From Sebastes aleutianus (taxonomy: Eukaryota; Chordata; Actinopteri; Perciformes; Sebastidae), in NCBI GenBank assembly GCA_916700875.1, contig CAKAKS010000031.1, positions 9,635,977 through 9,699,976 of the forward strand: DNA of 64,000 nucleotides, given 5' to 3'. Shown here one piece after another: positions 51,501 through 58,953 of this stretch. The notes beneath the pieces were generated by a model. It made no database searches. It was not told the DNA's origin and was given only the letters and a program-made list of their open reading frames with translations. Position 1 is the stretch's first letter. The number at the start of each line of letters is the position of its first letter. The position numbers and the translations under genes are program-made.

Positions 51501-51533
51501 CTGGAGCCTCCCGTGCGCCACAGCGAGCTATAG
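7982..51533 (+). CDS. sh2d3c: SH2 domain-containing protein 3C (NSP3/SHEP1/CHAT), short isoform, 12 exons
   Basis: Joined exons 7982-8062, 37338-37466, 40680-40829, 42895-43172, 44179-44306, 44389-44761, 46898-47027, 47180-47295, 47586-47757, 47845-47956, 48043-48249 and 51358-51533 give one open frame of 683 codons. Every junction is GT-AG and phases match throughout. The product is an adaptor of the NSP family. The SH2 domain starts at W62 and keeps the phosphotyrosine-binding arginine R85 in FLVRDS. A Ser/Pro-rich linker follows (about 165-390) with KRRSVTM (194-200), RRSSDP (278-283) and PAGPPKPP. The C-terminal Cdc25/GEF-like domain (about 395-683) ends in KLEPPVRHSEL. In this family that domain binds the C-terminal domain of p130Cas/NEDD9 rather than acting as a classical exchange factor, linking Eph, integrin and antigen receptors to Cas-Crk-Rap1 signalling at the membrane. 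SH2D3C is preferred over BCAR3 and SH2D3A because the recalled human N-terminus and the LTALSHKLEP C-terminus match it best. Length is close to the human short isoform, about 700 residues. Which teleost paralogue this is cannot be decided. Confidence 0.95.
9921..10142. mobile_element. Short inverted-repeat relic
   Basis: Starts taaggctgtcag and ends tgacagcacta, with gcgttaatgcgttaa in between, as in a common fish non-autonomous element. It is shortened and decayed. Confidence 0.5.
10298..10368. repeat. (CA)n microsatellite
   Basis: About 35 uninterrupted CA units. Confidence 0.95.
10502..10595. repeat. (CA)n microsatellite
   Basis: About 46 CA units with two CG interruptions, only 134 bp after the previous array. 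Confidence 0.95.
10953..11091 (-). mobile_element. Two-module palindromic element, copy 2 (truncated)
   Basis: Keeps only the inner part of the second module (gcagttctgatgtcagac through agccgtgtaataa) and a shortened foldback module ending gctgtacattatcc. The orientation is opposite to copy 1. Confidence 0.7.
11231..11736. mobile_element. Inverted-repeat DNA element, about 506 bp
   Basis: The left end (ggttgcgtccaaaattccat, actaacatg) is mirrored by the right end (gcatagtatgcgatttcgga, tgaagc) with interruptions. Both ends also contain tagtacg/agtacgc. No coding sequence. Confidence 0.6.
12705..12744. repeat. (TG)n microsatellite
   Basis: TG run with one TT interruption. Confidence 0.95.
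12848..12896. repeat. (TG)n microsatellite
   Basis: About 24 uninterrupted TG units. Confidence 0.95.
13344..13917. mobile_element. Non-autonomous element with perfect 13-bp inverted ends
   Basis: The ends read gcagtgttgtagt and actacaacactgc, exact reverse complements. The flanks inside are rich in cgagaccaag/gacaagaccga words. The centre (13480-13790) is unique-looking. Confidence 0.65.
15465..15652. repeat. Foldback with 50-bp arms
   Basis: The arm 15465-15514 and the arm 15603-15652 are reverse complements at 47 of 50 positions (starting ctcccgc, ending gagtctggt), separated by an 88-bp loop. It is likely a foldback mobile element. Confidence 0.75.
16745..17547. mobile_element. Inverted-repeat element with internal degenerate tandem repeats
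   Basis: The ends acagtctaac, catacaacagttcgta and tatcttacgaa are mirrored with changes by ttcgtaggtat, gacgaacggcgtatg and acagcctgt. The interior repeats units containing taggtttaggcaacaaaac and gtggtttgggttaaaa. Confidence 0.55.
20280..20560. mobile_element. Decayed relative of the 16.7-kb element
   Basis: Contains gttaggcttaggcaacaata, accactgtagttaggtttag and related words also found at 16.9-17.3 kb. The boundaries are uncertain. Confidence 0.4.
21121..21610. mobile_element. TTTAAAGG-family inverted-repeat element, copy 1
   Basis: Starts tttaaagaggacttattatg and ends attaggtcccctttaaa. It shares the inner string ctagaacatgtttacatg with the copies at 31198 and 38541. Confidence 0.65.
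22601..22692 (+). repeat. Short retroposon-tail fragment
   Basis: Contains attcaattcaatttattttt, taacaaaagttatcttgag and atagagcaggtctagacca, words common in fish retroposon tails. It directly precedes the repeat at 22711. Confidence 0.4.
22711..23020 (+). mobile_element. Dispersed repeat carrying a CTCF-like motif, copy 1
   Basis: Shares ggtggagctaagtac, gacttgaaactagc and aagtgagaagtaggc with the inverse of 28854-29376. It is shorter by an internal deletion. The gtcaccccctgctgg end is a mutated CCAGCAGGGGGCG-like motif. Confidence 0.65.
23610..23645. repeat. (GGGA)n microsatellite in a purine-rich tract
   Basis: Several tandem GGGA units inside a purine-rich stretch from about 23560 to 23850. 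A (TC)n run of opposite bias lies at 23406-23427. Confidence 0.85.
24508..25384 (+). mobile_element. Inverted-repeat element, GGAACT-rich ends
   Basis: The left end has ctgtttcaactgcaggaac followed by several ggaact/aggaac words. The right end has agtcccaggactaaaattac and aacttcttggtgggaacac, broadly mirror images. The interior includes a purine-rich stretch near 24880-24930. Confidence 0.55.
26142..26173. repeat. (CA)n microsatellite
   Basis: About 16 CA units; a second, shorter run lies near 26299-26318. Confidence 0.9.
28854..29376 (-). mobile_element. Dispersed repeat carrying a CTCF-like motif, copy 2
   Basis: Inverted and longer copy of the 22.7-kb repeat. It begins gccagcagggggcgactcct and ends near gttgacgtcacatgg. 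No coding frame. Confidence 0.65.
30927..31135. repeat. Repeat with degenerate GTCCTTCC tandem array
   Basis: Begins attatacccccgcgac, then holds about nine imperfect GTCCTTCC/GTCCGTCC units (30966-31036). This resembles the edge of a dispersed repeat. Family not named. Confidence 0.4.
31198..31719. mobile_element. TTTAAAGG-family inverted-repeat element, copy 2, perfect ends
   Basis: The 19-bp ends tttaaaggtcccatattat and ataatatgggacctttaaa are exact reverse complements. The 522-bp body has no coding frame and includes aaacggagcgtttcag and catgttctagtagaaac. Confidence 0.8.
32111..32325 (+). mobile_element. tRNA-derived SINE, short version
   Basis: The head keeps pol III boxes: A-box-like tggctcagaggtagag (from 32119) and B-box ggttcgatccc (from 32163). 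The tail is agtgctttgagtgg, gactagaaaggcgc, tccatttac. Likely target duplication tgaaga on both sides (32105-32110 and 32326-32331). It lacks about 110 bp present in the copy at 41258. Confidence 0.7.
36267..36607 (-). mobile_element. Two-module palindromic element, copy 3 (most complete)
   Basis: The second module, 36267-36457, has near-perfect ends ttattacacggct and agccgtgtaataa. The adjoining foldback, 36460-36607, runs gggataatgtacagcg to gctgtacattatccc. This is the best copy for deriving a consensus. Confidence 0.8.
36912..36957. repeat. (TG)n microsatellite
   Basis: TG run with one TTG interruption, about 380 bp upstream of sh2d3c exon 2. Confidence 0.9.
37338..37466 (+). CDS. sh2d3c: sh2d3c coding exon 2 (pre-SH2 helix and start of SH2)
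   Basis: 43 residues, phase 0 at both ends. The acceptor is cccgcag and the donor gtaaac. It begins FSKEKYLLESPPEKL, followed by a Glu/Lys-rich helix, then the SH2 opening motif WYHGHIPRE. This is the first exon shared by all isoforms in the mammalian gene. Confidence 0.95.
37950..38206 (-). mobile_element. Partial inverted copy of the 24.5-kb element
   Basis: Reads as the reverse of 24510-24800: gtacttccttgttttatgaa, gaccagggc, aggaacttaattta and ggaaagttcctgtggttgaa. Only one half of the element is present. Confidence 0.6.
38243..38438 (+). mobile_element. Short interspersed-repeat relic
   Basis: Contains gagctgaaatgattagtcaa, attaatcagcaattatttt, caagcaaaaactcgttaat and atcgttagttgcagc, an arrangement familiar from fish repeats. 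Truncated in the middle. Confidence 0.5.
38541..38980. mobile_element. TTTAAAGG-family inverted-repeat element, copy 3
   Basis: Starts ttaaaggggacatatcatga and ends gattatgtccccttcaa. It shares aaacggagcgtttcag and acatgttctagtagaaac with the copy at 31198. Confidence 0.65.
40680..40829 (+). CDS. sh2d3c: sh2d3c coding exon 3 (SH2 core)
   Basis: 50 residues (71-120), phase 0 at both ends. A T-rich acceptor ends in tctag and the donor is gtacgt. It holds the phosphotyrosine pocket motif GDFLVRDS, with the critical arginine at residue 85, and the central strands DYVLTCRW and LHFKI. Confidence 0.95.
40939..42006. mobile_element. Inverted-repeat element split by a SINE
   Basis: The left end (gcatcactggttcacaacc, agggacccc) mirrors the right end (gacccctggtggg, ggttgggaaccagtggtgt). 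About 335 bp of the interior is the SINE at 41258-41592. The pair fills half of sh2d3c intron 3. Confidence 0.65.
41258..41592 (+). mobile_element. tRNA-derived SINE, long version
   Basis: Same head (gctgtggctcagagggtaga, gtcctccaccaatcag-like) with a decayed B box (gattcgataac), a longer body containing repeated tgtgtgaatg words, and the same tail through gcaagtccatttacc. It is inserted inside the repeat at 40939-42006 in sh2d3c intron 3. Confidence 0.7.
42895..43172 (+). CDS. sh2d3c: sh2d3c coding exon 4 (end of SH2, start of linker)
   Basis: 278 bp, phase 0 start and phase 2 end. The acceptor is tcctcag and the donor gtgagc. It completes the SH2 domain (FDSVQELVRFYVG, IYCPVSRTLPLRYLEA) and enters the linker. 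The basophilic-kinase-like motif KRRSVTMTDGL at residues 194-204 looks identical to the human protein as recalled. Confidence 0.95.
43173..44178 (+). other. sh2d3c: sh2d3c intron 4, unremarkable
   Basis: 1.0 kb of non-coding sequence with one short TG tract near 43365. No repeat family was recognised. Confidence 0.7.
44179..44306 (+). CDS. sh2d3c: sh2d3c coding exon 5 (Ser/Pro linker)
   Basis: 128 bp after the acceptor gcttgcag, with donor gtaagt. It encodes MRNCAMSMDQIQEYRCP followed by repeated Ser-Pro sites (LSPVGE, LSPAYS) that are candidate proline-directed phosphorylation sites. Phase is 2 in and 1 out. The CALSMDQI-like core corresponds to the mammalian linker as recalled. Confidence 0.9.
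44389..44761 (+). CDS. sh2d3c: sh2d3c coding exon 6 (His/Ser/Pro-rich linker)
   Basis: 373 bp, the largest coding exon, separated from exon 5 by an intron of only 82 bp. It encodes residues 256-379 plus two bases of 380: a low-complexity linker with RRSSDPQLSP, a His/Ser/Pro stretch, a candidate tyrosine motif SYCDLRP, a proline-rich SH3-ligand-like PPKPPTKGY, and a C-terminal SSFRPSK. The donor gtacga lies inside the string tccaagtacgag. Reading past it stays open for a further 20 or so codons, so intron retention would give a truncated protein lacking the Cas-binding domain. Confidence 0.88.
46168..46600 (+). repeat. Degenerate minisatellite in sh2d3c intron 6
   Basis: About 430 bp of imperfect units built from gagacacaaaac, gactacaaa and accaaaaaagacacac, in roughly 24-bp and 48-bp periods. 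It creates spurious Lys/Thr/His-rich frames on the + strand and Val/Cys/Leu-rich frames on the other. Confidence 0.8.
46898..47027 (+). CDS. sh2d3c: sh2d3c coding exon 7 (start of Cas-binding GEF-like domain)
   Basis: 130 bp after the acceptor cctgtgcag, donor gtacgc. It encodes YESCLMPAENKPLE and the family motif VKELLAEVDART, the first helices of the C-terminal GEF-like domain. Phase is 2 in and 0 out. Confidence 0.93.
47180..47295 (+). CDS. sh2d3c: sh2d3c coding exon 8 (GEF-like domain)
   Basis: 116 bp after the acceptor ttggacag, donor gtacaa. It encodes VARILGVT, MGVSSGLELLTLPHG and LRLDLLER, a highly conserved block of the NSP C-terminal domain. Phase is 0 in and 2 out. Confidence 0.94.
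47586..47757 (+). CDS. sh2d3c: sh2d3c coding exon 9 (GEF-like domain)
   Basis: 172 bp after the acceptor ttctcag, donor gtaaga. It encodes FYTMSIMMAVDLLGCTG, ERAALLHKTIQLAAEL and NMFGFAAVMRALELPQ, core helices of the Cdc25-like fold. Phase is 2 in and 0 out. Confidence 0.95.
47845..47956 (+). CDS. sh2d3c: sh2d3c coding exon 10 (GEF-like domain)
   Basis: 112 bp after the acceptor ttgctgtag, donor gtgaga; intron 9 is only 87 bp. It encodes ISRLEQTWVTLRQRHTEGA and YEKKLKPFMKNMNDGK, among the most conserved stretches of the family. Phase is 0 in and 1 out. Confidence 0.95.
48043..48249 (+). CDS. sh2d3c: sh2d3c coding exon 11 (GEF-like domain)
   Basis: 207 bp after the acceptor gtgcttacag (intron 10 is 86 bp), donor gtaagg. 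It encodes SNTSLPHIIPVLSLLERG, a variable acidic loop (EPWESAEVGVD) and HLEAARTIAHHGG. Phase is 1 in and 1 out. Confidence 0.94.
49048..49811. mobile_element. Inverted-repeat element in sh2d3c intron 11
   Basis: The left end (cttaaaggataactt, caattttcccatattttt, aattggtccagtattgag) mirrors the right end (caatactggaccagttt, gggaaaatagggtccttta). Total about 764 bp. The small open frames inside it are not genes. Confidence 0.65.
50987..51284 (+). mobile_element. hAT-like repeat next to sh2d3c exon 12
   Basis: Starts tagggctgccacc and ends near ggtcgaggagagttcta, with internal gattagtcaactaattgg and gttagtcgactagaat words. About 298 bp; the ends are weakly inverted. Confidence 0.55.
51358..51533 (+). 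CDS. sh2d3c: sh2d3c coding exon 12 (C-terminus and stop)
   Basis: 176 bp including the stop TAG at 51531-51533, after a CT-rich acceptor tctctccag. It encodes FQERAEIHEIFQTEFQMRL, a short Gly/Ser loop, then YEKFDKVLTALSHKLEPP and the terminal HSEL. The C-terminal helix carries part of the Cas-binding surface in this family. A hAT-like repeat ends about 73 bp upstream of the acceptor. Confidence 0.95.
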
Positions 51534-53700
51534 CACCTGCCCCAACACCCAACGACATCGCCAAAACACACCCATCTGCACTCACCACTCATTGTGGTAC
51601 GGTCTTGTTTTGCATCGCAAAGGATGATGTGGAAGAGTCCAGCGTGAACACTGGGAGGGAGGAGGGGGGGTTGGGGGGGGATGAAGAGGCAGCTAACGGA
51701 GCATGTGCAGTGAGCAATACAGAAAAGAGGGTCTCACTTAAAACATGTGTTGCACTCAATGTGGACTTCTCCTTCTGTTTCTCCATGTGGACTTCCTCAC
51801 TTAGCGCTAGAATATTTAAAAGGCGTCGAAGAGGAGACAAGCTAAGTGGAAAAGAAGATTGTGGGAGGTGGGCGACAAACAGTGACATGTGTACGGTGCG
51901 TCCCCGAGGGCCAAACAGAGCTGCAGAGTTTGGCTTTGCTCCGAGAATACACAGACTCTCTCTTGTTTCAAACAAATGTTGTCACACACTGTAGCAGAAA
52001 TGCTAACAATAACTTACATCGCTCATATATAGATGTTTTGTCTGTGTGAGCGAGTGTGTGTGTGAGTGTGTGTATGTTTTACATTCCTTCATTTTTGTAT
52101 GTTATTAATCTTTCACATATTTTTTTTTGTCTTATTTATTTGTTATGATCAAAAGATATCTCAACATCATGGACGTTGCTTCACCAAACTCGTGAGAATC
52201 TGCCAGTGCTCATTCTGAGGGAGCCATGTTCATAAAACCTCATTAAATATGTATCAAGCAGTCCCATTGAATCCCATTAAAAATGTATCAGGCATGCATT
52301 AATAAATGTATCAGAAATGAAACATTTGCAGAAGTAACGCAGCAACTTCAATATGAGGGCTTTGCGAGTTGTTAAAAATGTTCAGAGGACAAAGCGACTT
52401 CCCGCTGTTGTAGCTGTTTGACTAATACATTTGATAGTGTGTGTCTTGTGCACATGATTTTGCTTAAAACGACATTAAGAGATGGATGAAAATGGGATTT
52501 ATGCTCTTTTTAAATTTAGTTTAAGCAATGTTTCACTTAGTATATCAACATTCAGTTTGTAAAGTTGCAGAAATAATTTAAATGGTTGATGCATGCAGAT
52601 ATAAATGTTGTACCAAGTCAAATGTTGCTTTAAACTACTAATTTAAATATAACAATGTGTCAAACTTGTCAAACTCAAATAATATGCAGATGATACAGTG
52701 AAGATCTTTCAGGTCCGTGGATAATCTTGAATGGCACCAAACAGACGAAGAGAAGTCATTCATCTTTTTTTCCAGTTTTAAAACCAATGAATGATAAAAG
52801 AAGTTCCCAAACGGAGTCAAATAAGGACATGTTAACCACAGCCCTGCTACACAGAATGTCTTTTTAGTTTTGAGTTTGTGTTTCAGCAATCGAGCAAATC
52901 CTTTTATTGCTATAGGATTACATTTTGTGTTAAATCATTGCTGTATTAACAGCATGTGGGCCTGAGAGGGCTGGAGCCGACTCTCAGAGCTATGCAATCA
53001 TTTCAACAAAGGGCTGAGACCCCTGAGGAACAGACACCCATTCACAATATCCACTTTTTGCCCCTTTTTTAAATGTATATCCTTTGTTCTCTCTAACCCT
53101 ATCCAAACTGATAATCTATATATGAACTAAAGTCATATCCGATATCAATCAATCAGCAATTATTCTAAAATAATGCTTCTAGAGAGTTGCATATCAGAGA
53201 TTCTTAAATGGATGTTTGATTGTCTTTCTAGTGTGAACCTGTACAGATCAGTTCATGAGGTGAGGAGCCATGTGCCAGTTCCCGCTGTGGTCCAACAGGG
53301 GGCGACCTTTAGTCAGCAAAAAATACTGAATCATTAATTGTAATACAATATAACAGGAAGACACAAAAAAAACACATTTATTGTGTGTGTTTTGAGACCA
53401 ATGTTTGATATCAATGTTATTAGATATCAAACCTACCGGTTTAGGTTTGAAATCTGAGAACACTTATGATGATGAAAAAGTGATGATGTAAAATGTTTTT
53501 ATTTGTTGAATGCTGTACAGGAATGCTCCGACAGTGTGTGGATTCTCCTGTTGTTGTTTCTAAATAACAGGACTGTGTGAGACGAACGTGAAGAGCAAAA
53601 AAGACAAGAAATGTTTCAGGACTGATCTCATGTTTTTTTTACGTATACTGTACATAGCAATTCACTTTTTTTCAAATAAAATGATTGCTTGTGTCGAAGA
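51534..53700 (+). other. sh2d3c: sh2d3c 3' UTR (inferred)
   Basis: No further coding frame follows the stop. This 2.1 kb stretch starts GC-balanced and becomes AT-rich, with poly-T and ATTTA-like runs. It ends at the best polyadenylation signal downstream of the gene. A nearer AATAAA at 52301 has a poor GT-rich downstream element but could be an alternative site. The short open frames at 51605-51994 on both strands are judged non-coding. Confidence 0.5.
53675..53680 (+). terminator. sh2d3c: Polyadenylation signal AATAAA, likely for sh2d3c
   Basis: A canonical AATAAA is followed within 15-35 bases by a GT-rich stretch (gcttgtgtcg, gtttggtttcg) and preceded by TGTA motifs near 53650. This is the arrangement expected at a vertebrate cleavage site. 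Confidence 0.6.
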
Positions 53701-53842
53701 GTTTGGTTTCGTTACGGAAAAAAAAAACATAAATTTATGCTAGATTTGCTGGTATCAAATCCCATCAAAAGACCTAAACCAACTGATATAGCTTATTCCT
53801 CTGTGACTTAGATGTCAGTTGTTGTCCAAAAACAATGAGCTT

Positions 53843-54609
53843 AGTGGTGGAAGAAGTACTCAGATATTGTACTTAAGTAAAAGTAGCAATACTACAGTGT
53901 AGAAATACTATTACAATCAAAAGTCCTGTATTCAAAATCCTACTTAAGTAGAAATACAAAAGTATTATCATCAAAATATACTTCAATAAACAAAAGTACT
54001 CATTATGCAGAATGGCCCATTTCAGCAACATTTGTATTATATTACTGGATTATAATTATTGATACATTAATGTGTACATTACTGTAATGCAGCTGGTGAA
54101 TATGGGGATAATTTACTATACGTATATACTGCTGGGTAGCTTCAGTAAGGGATAATGTACAGCGAGCCGTTCATTGTTGTGAAAGCTGTACATTATCCCA
54201 CTTATTACACGGCTACTGACTGAAGAAATCAATATTTTGAAACAAAAAAGGTCCGCCAGAGTCCAACATCAGAGCTGCGCCCATAGCAATGGTCTGCTAT
54301 ACATAGCAACGCTCTGTTATAGGGAAATAACAGACCGCAGAACGCCTTGATTGACCAATCAGAATCGAGTATTCAACACAGCCGTGTAATAATACATAAT
54401 AATACATCATAATTTATTCGTTGATTTATATTTTGTATTATTAATCGGAATCTGCAGAGTAACAAAAACATTTACTGGCGTAAAAAACTATATGCACCTC
54501 TTAATTGTAGTTGAATAGTGGAGTAGAAGTATAAAGTAGAATAAAATTGAAAAACTCAAGTACTGTACTTAAGTACAATTTCTAAGTACTTAGTTACATA
54601 ACACCATTG
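53843..54609. mobile_element. Inverted-repeat element interrupted by the two-module element
   Basis: The left end (agtggtggaagaagtactca, gtacttaagtaaaagtag) mirrors the right end (actgtacttaagtacaattt, aagtacttagttac, aacaccattg). The insertion at 54146-54392 splits it. Without the insert it is about 520 bp. Confidence 0.65.
54146..54392 (+). mobile_element. Two-module palindromic element, copy 4, nested in another repeat
   Basis: The foldback is shortened to about 55 bp (taagggataatgtacag to gctgtacattatccc). The second module is complete (ttattacacggct to agccgtgtaataa). It interrupts the repeat at 53843-54609. Confidence 0.75.
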
Positions 54610-57409
54610 AATGAGCCACACTGTTGCACCGGCATGTTCCTTCATTACCATGAACACTTTTTAGTCAATCCTACATAAACGTATTTACTGACAAAGCCTG
54701 GGGAAGTTGGAAAGTATTGACAGACTGACAACACATTGTTGTCTTTTCATGCTGATAATGATTATTAGAAAAATGAAATGAGAATAAGAAATAAGAAACA
54801 TATAGATGATTGCCAGGCTTATCATTAAAGCTATATAAACACAAATGACTTGTCTCTCTATCCTTGTTTTAGTAGCAAAAGACACCAGTTCCTAGTTGGC
54901 AACAACTAGTTTAGAATGTATTAGCATTTAAAAGGTTAAAGAGCCTTCTCTTGCAATGCACACTGGTAGCCAATAGGTGGCATCATTTCACTGTCAAACC
55001 AAAGCTGACCCTTCTCATATATTCACTTTTCAGTGATCCCTCCTTTAGCCAACTGAACATCCTGGTTCCTTGTCCAGTTTAGGTGGCAAACAGTCCCTGA
55101 GTTTTAATGGTTCCTTCCCAGGTAGACCAAAAGATCATCCTCAACTTGGATCATGCACCCTCCTGAGCACTTTAGCTACTCTATTAAGTGTTTTCTCAAT
55201 GTTCATTATGCATAAAAACCTGCATTGCATCTCGCGTTGAACTGAAAATGCACCGTATGAAGTGAGCATGCGTGTTGTGCGAAGCATCACACATTGTTTC
55301 GCAGACAGACCCACGGTGGTGATGGCGGTGGGAGGGAGACAAAGACAGATGGACCGTGTGTGTGTGTCCATGCATGTGTGAGCGTGTACGTGTGTGTGCA
55401 TGCGTGTGTTTTCGTATCAACGTGTGCTTTTGTCAACATGTGTGTGTATGTGCGCCTCAACACAGATGTTGCAGGGATACTGCTGTTGCTCTTGCTGCTT
55501 ACCCCTTTCATGAAGGAGGCAGTAGTGCGGCCTGGCAGCTGTCATACTGAGGGGGGGTCCAGTTTATTCCAGGTGAAAACATTTCCTGGGAAAAAACAGA
55601 AAGTAGAAGAATGAAGGAATGAGATGAACAAAGCTGTAATGTAGAACAGAAAACACAATAGAATCAAACAGAGTAGAGCAGAATAGGATGCCACAATAGA
55701 AAATGATCACTCGCTCTGCTCTTTGTCTCCCCTCTCCATACAGTTCCATAGGCGTAACATGTTATGGATGTAATCTCTAAGAGGATTCTCTCTGCTTGGT
55801 ATCATGGTACATGTTAATTTCAGCGCTTTATGTTCCTTATTGAAACAGACCCAAGGTCTCCCAGGCCTGCCAGCCAGCCAACCAGCCAGCCAACCGTCAT
55901 CAATTCACCCCTAATCTCTCCCCCCAGTCCTTTTATAGCTAATCCATTGTGTGGGTCATTGTCATCTGATCATGTGTGACCCCGGGCTGCTCTATAGCTG
56001 GTGCCTGGCAGCGTAGCGCTGACTTTTGACGTTCATTGGCGGGAAGATATGGAACTTTTGAGAGGCTGGAGACGACCGAAGTTTGGGTGGGATACAGGTT
56101 GGGGACAGCCAACAAAATAACAGGGAAAAAAACGTGGTATTTGTCACGTCAGAGGTCACCACCACTACTCCTTCACAGAATTAGATAGTAGTCTGATTAA
56201 AAATAAACTAAGAAAACATATTTGTCCTCATGAATCAGGTAGTGAATCCCGTTTTTAGTGCGTCCGAGGTGGAGAAATTGTAATTTAAAACGCATATGAA
56301 TATTGGCATTGGATAATGAGAGCACATCCTTTTAAGTGTAAATTTCAAGCACATGAGATTGAGCATGTCTGCAAAGGTTAAGGTTAGGATGTATTTCACA
56401 TCATCTTCAACTGAATATATACATTTAAAATATTAAAATATCTCAAAATCCTCTCGATTTGAACTCTAATTTGAATATTTACACCTGTAAAACACATCAT
56501 ATTACATATGAACTATTTGTGTACACTTTTGTTCACTGCATACTGAGATTGAAGAAAGCACAAGGAGTCCATCAGAGCACAACAGAAGCGCGGCTGTATA
56601 CGTGCACATCAAGGCAGCTTAGCAAAATGTGACGTGACACCCAAGTGATGGTGCGATCATTCCTGGATAACTCATGAAACGTACAGCCATAACAATCCCA
56701 CCCACACGCCCCACCTTCTGCCTCTTTCCCTCCCTCTGAGCTTGCCCCATGACAGTATATACTCCCTCGTCCCAGAACGAAAGGCTGCAGCCACTCATCA
56801 TGTCTTCATCATCTTTCAAAACTTCCACTGCGGCCTCCGCCATCAAGAGGACCCCCTCGTTTTCCCGCCTGCCTCCCCACCCACCACCCACGCCTCACTC
56901 TCTCCCCTCGCCCCCGCCACGCCAAGGCCCCTGGTCGATCTGTCTATCTGCCCCTGCACTGACTCCTCATTAACACATGAATGAAGACAGGGAAGGGCCC
57001 GCTAAGGCTTGGACGCCAACAGAAGGCAGCGGATTTGCAATTCAAACCTCTGACCGACCACCTCCCACCCCCCACCTCATCCTCCCCGGCCCCGTATACT
57101 GGGACTGGAGCTGTCACCAGTATGATTGAGGATGTATGTGAGGAGGGAGAGAGGGATAGAGAGAGACAGATGTGCATTCACACACTCATGTCAGGCCTCT
57201 GCACACTTTCATATTGACAGACACAATGCAAATACATGCAGACATGCACATGCACAGGGCGTGTGTATAGGCTACTAATGACTTTCCAATATAATGATTT
57301 TCTAAAATAAAGTTAAGTCCAAGGGAATACCAGTTCATAAATGGGTGCACTGTCACACAGAATCAGTTACAGAGATGCTTACGGTTTCCAAACTAAACAT
57401 GGAGAAGTA

Positions 57410-57705
57410 CCAGAGCTGGAACAAATGTCCAGAGGATATTAGACTATACAGTATATTATAAATTAGACCAATTTTGACTGCCTTTAAATCCAGAGTAAAA
57501 ACACCATGAACCATCTTGTTCTCCTATCCTGTATTTCTATACAATATATGTTTTTAATGTTTTAATTACATTTTCTATGCTTTAATTTCTTTATTTTTTA
57601 TGCAGTTTTTCTTTATTTTTTTATGTTTTCAATGCATTATGTAAAACATACTTAATTTACTTTGAAATGTGCTATACTAATAAACTTTCTTTGCCTTGGT
57701 ATAAA
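57410..57705 (+). mobile_element. LINE-like 3' end relic
   Basis: Contains agctggaacaaatgtccaga, gcctttaaatccagagtaaaa and a tail tttgaaatgtgctatacta, ataaactttctttgcctt. This resembles the end of a CR1/L2-type retrotransposon. The frame is broken. Confidence 0.4.
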
Positions 57706-58245
57706 GGAGTTGGTATTTACAATGTTGATTCTGGAGTTCACAGAAGCACAACTTAACATTGTGTGCAGAACAAAACTCAGTCCAAAATGTTTACATGTTC
57801 AAGTTAAATAACGTGAGTCTACAACTGAAATTGAAATCCATAAAACGTTGTAAATAAAAAGCAAAATATAAATATCAAAAGAATTTGCTCAAAGGCTCCT
57901 TATCTCCTCATTCTGAGGGCAAATATCTCAAAATGAAATATAACAGATCAAATAAATAAAAGTAATTGAGCAACAAAAAAGACAGAAACTACCCTGTAAA
58001 CAAATTGTTAACAAAATGATTGAATTGGCAAATGTATAGAGATAATTGCATAAACACAATTTTAAATATTTGTATATACATTAGTGGAGGCTATACAATT
58101 TAGTGGTATGCAAACAATTCTATTTTATTTCATTCTGAATCATCACACATAAATTGTAAACCTGTATAACATGTTTTAGCAATACTGTACTTGATTATGG
58201 TCATGTCAATAAAAGACATTTGGGAAATTATCAACTAAATAACAA

Positions 58246-58301
<56 letters not shown>
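58246..58301 (+). repeat. (TTA)n microsatellite
   Basis: About 18 uninterrupted TTA units inside the first copy of the duplicated block. Confidence 0.9.
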
Positions 58302-58304
<3 letters not shown>

Positions 58305-58846
58305 GCCTTTTTGTTAGTTGACTTCGTAGTTTCACATATTATTCAACATCCTTCAGGAAAACAACTAAATACGTTTTTTTTTTTTTTAAATAAAATAAAA
58401 AATAAAGAAAAAGAGAATGATCATACCAACAAGTGGACAGACAGGAACAATTAGTATTTACATACAATGAAAAGCATAAGAAAAATAAATTGTCAAACAC
58501 TTGATGCATTGATTTACATATTCGAAAAAGAGTGAGAAGAAGTATAAACTTATTTAATCCCATTACCCCTTCTCCATAAGTCAATATTAATTATTAACCA
58601 GCTTCCTTATTGAGCCATACATATACTCTAATTAAATATTCCTTATTATTTATAATTTATTCTAACTATAATTATTACCTTTAATCTGTGTCATACAGAA
58701 ATATAAATTAAATTTTATTCGTATAATTTACGAATAAAAAAAATGCCAACATAATTATCATAAATGTATTATATTAAAAACAATACTGTACTTGATTATG
58801 GTCATGTCAATAAAAGACATTTGCGAAATGATCAATTAAATAACAA

Positions 58847-58879
58847 ATTATTATTATTTTTATTATTATTATTATTATT

Positions 58880-58951
<72 letters not shown>
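58847..58951 (+). repeat. (TTA)n(TTG)n(TTA)n compound microsatellite
   Basis: TTA units flank about a dozen TTG units inside the second copy of the block; this array is longer than its partner at 58246. Its frame reads as poly-leucine and is not a gene. Confidence 0.9.

Positions 58952-58953
<2 letters not shown>

Noticed and set aside
51605..51994. 129-codon frames on both strands after the sh2d3c stop
   Set aside because: No recognisable domain; the position and loss of coding character fit the 3' UTR.
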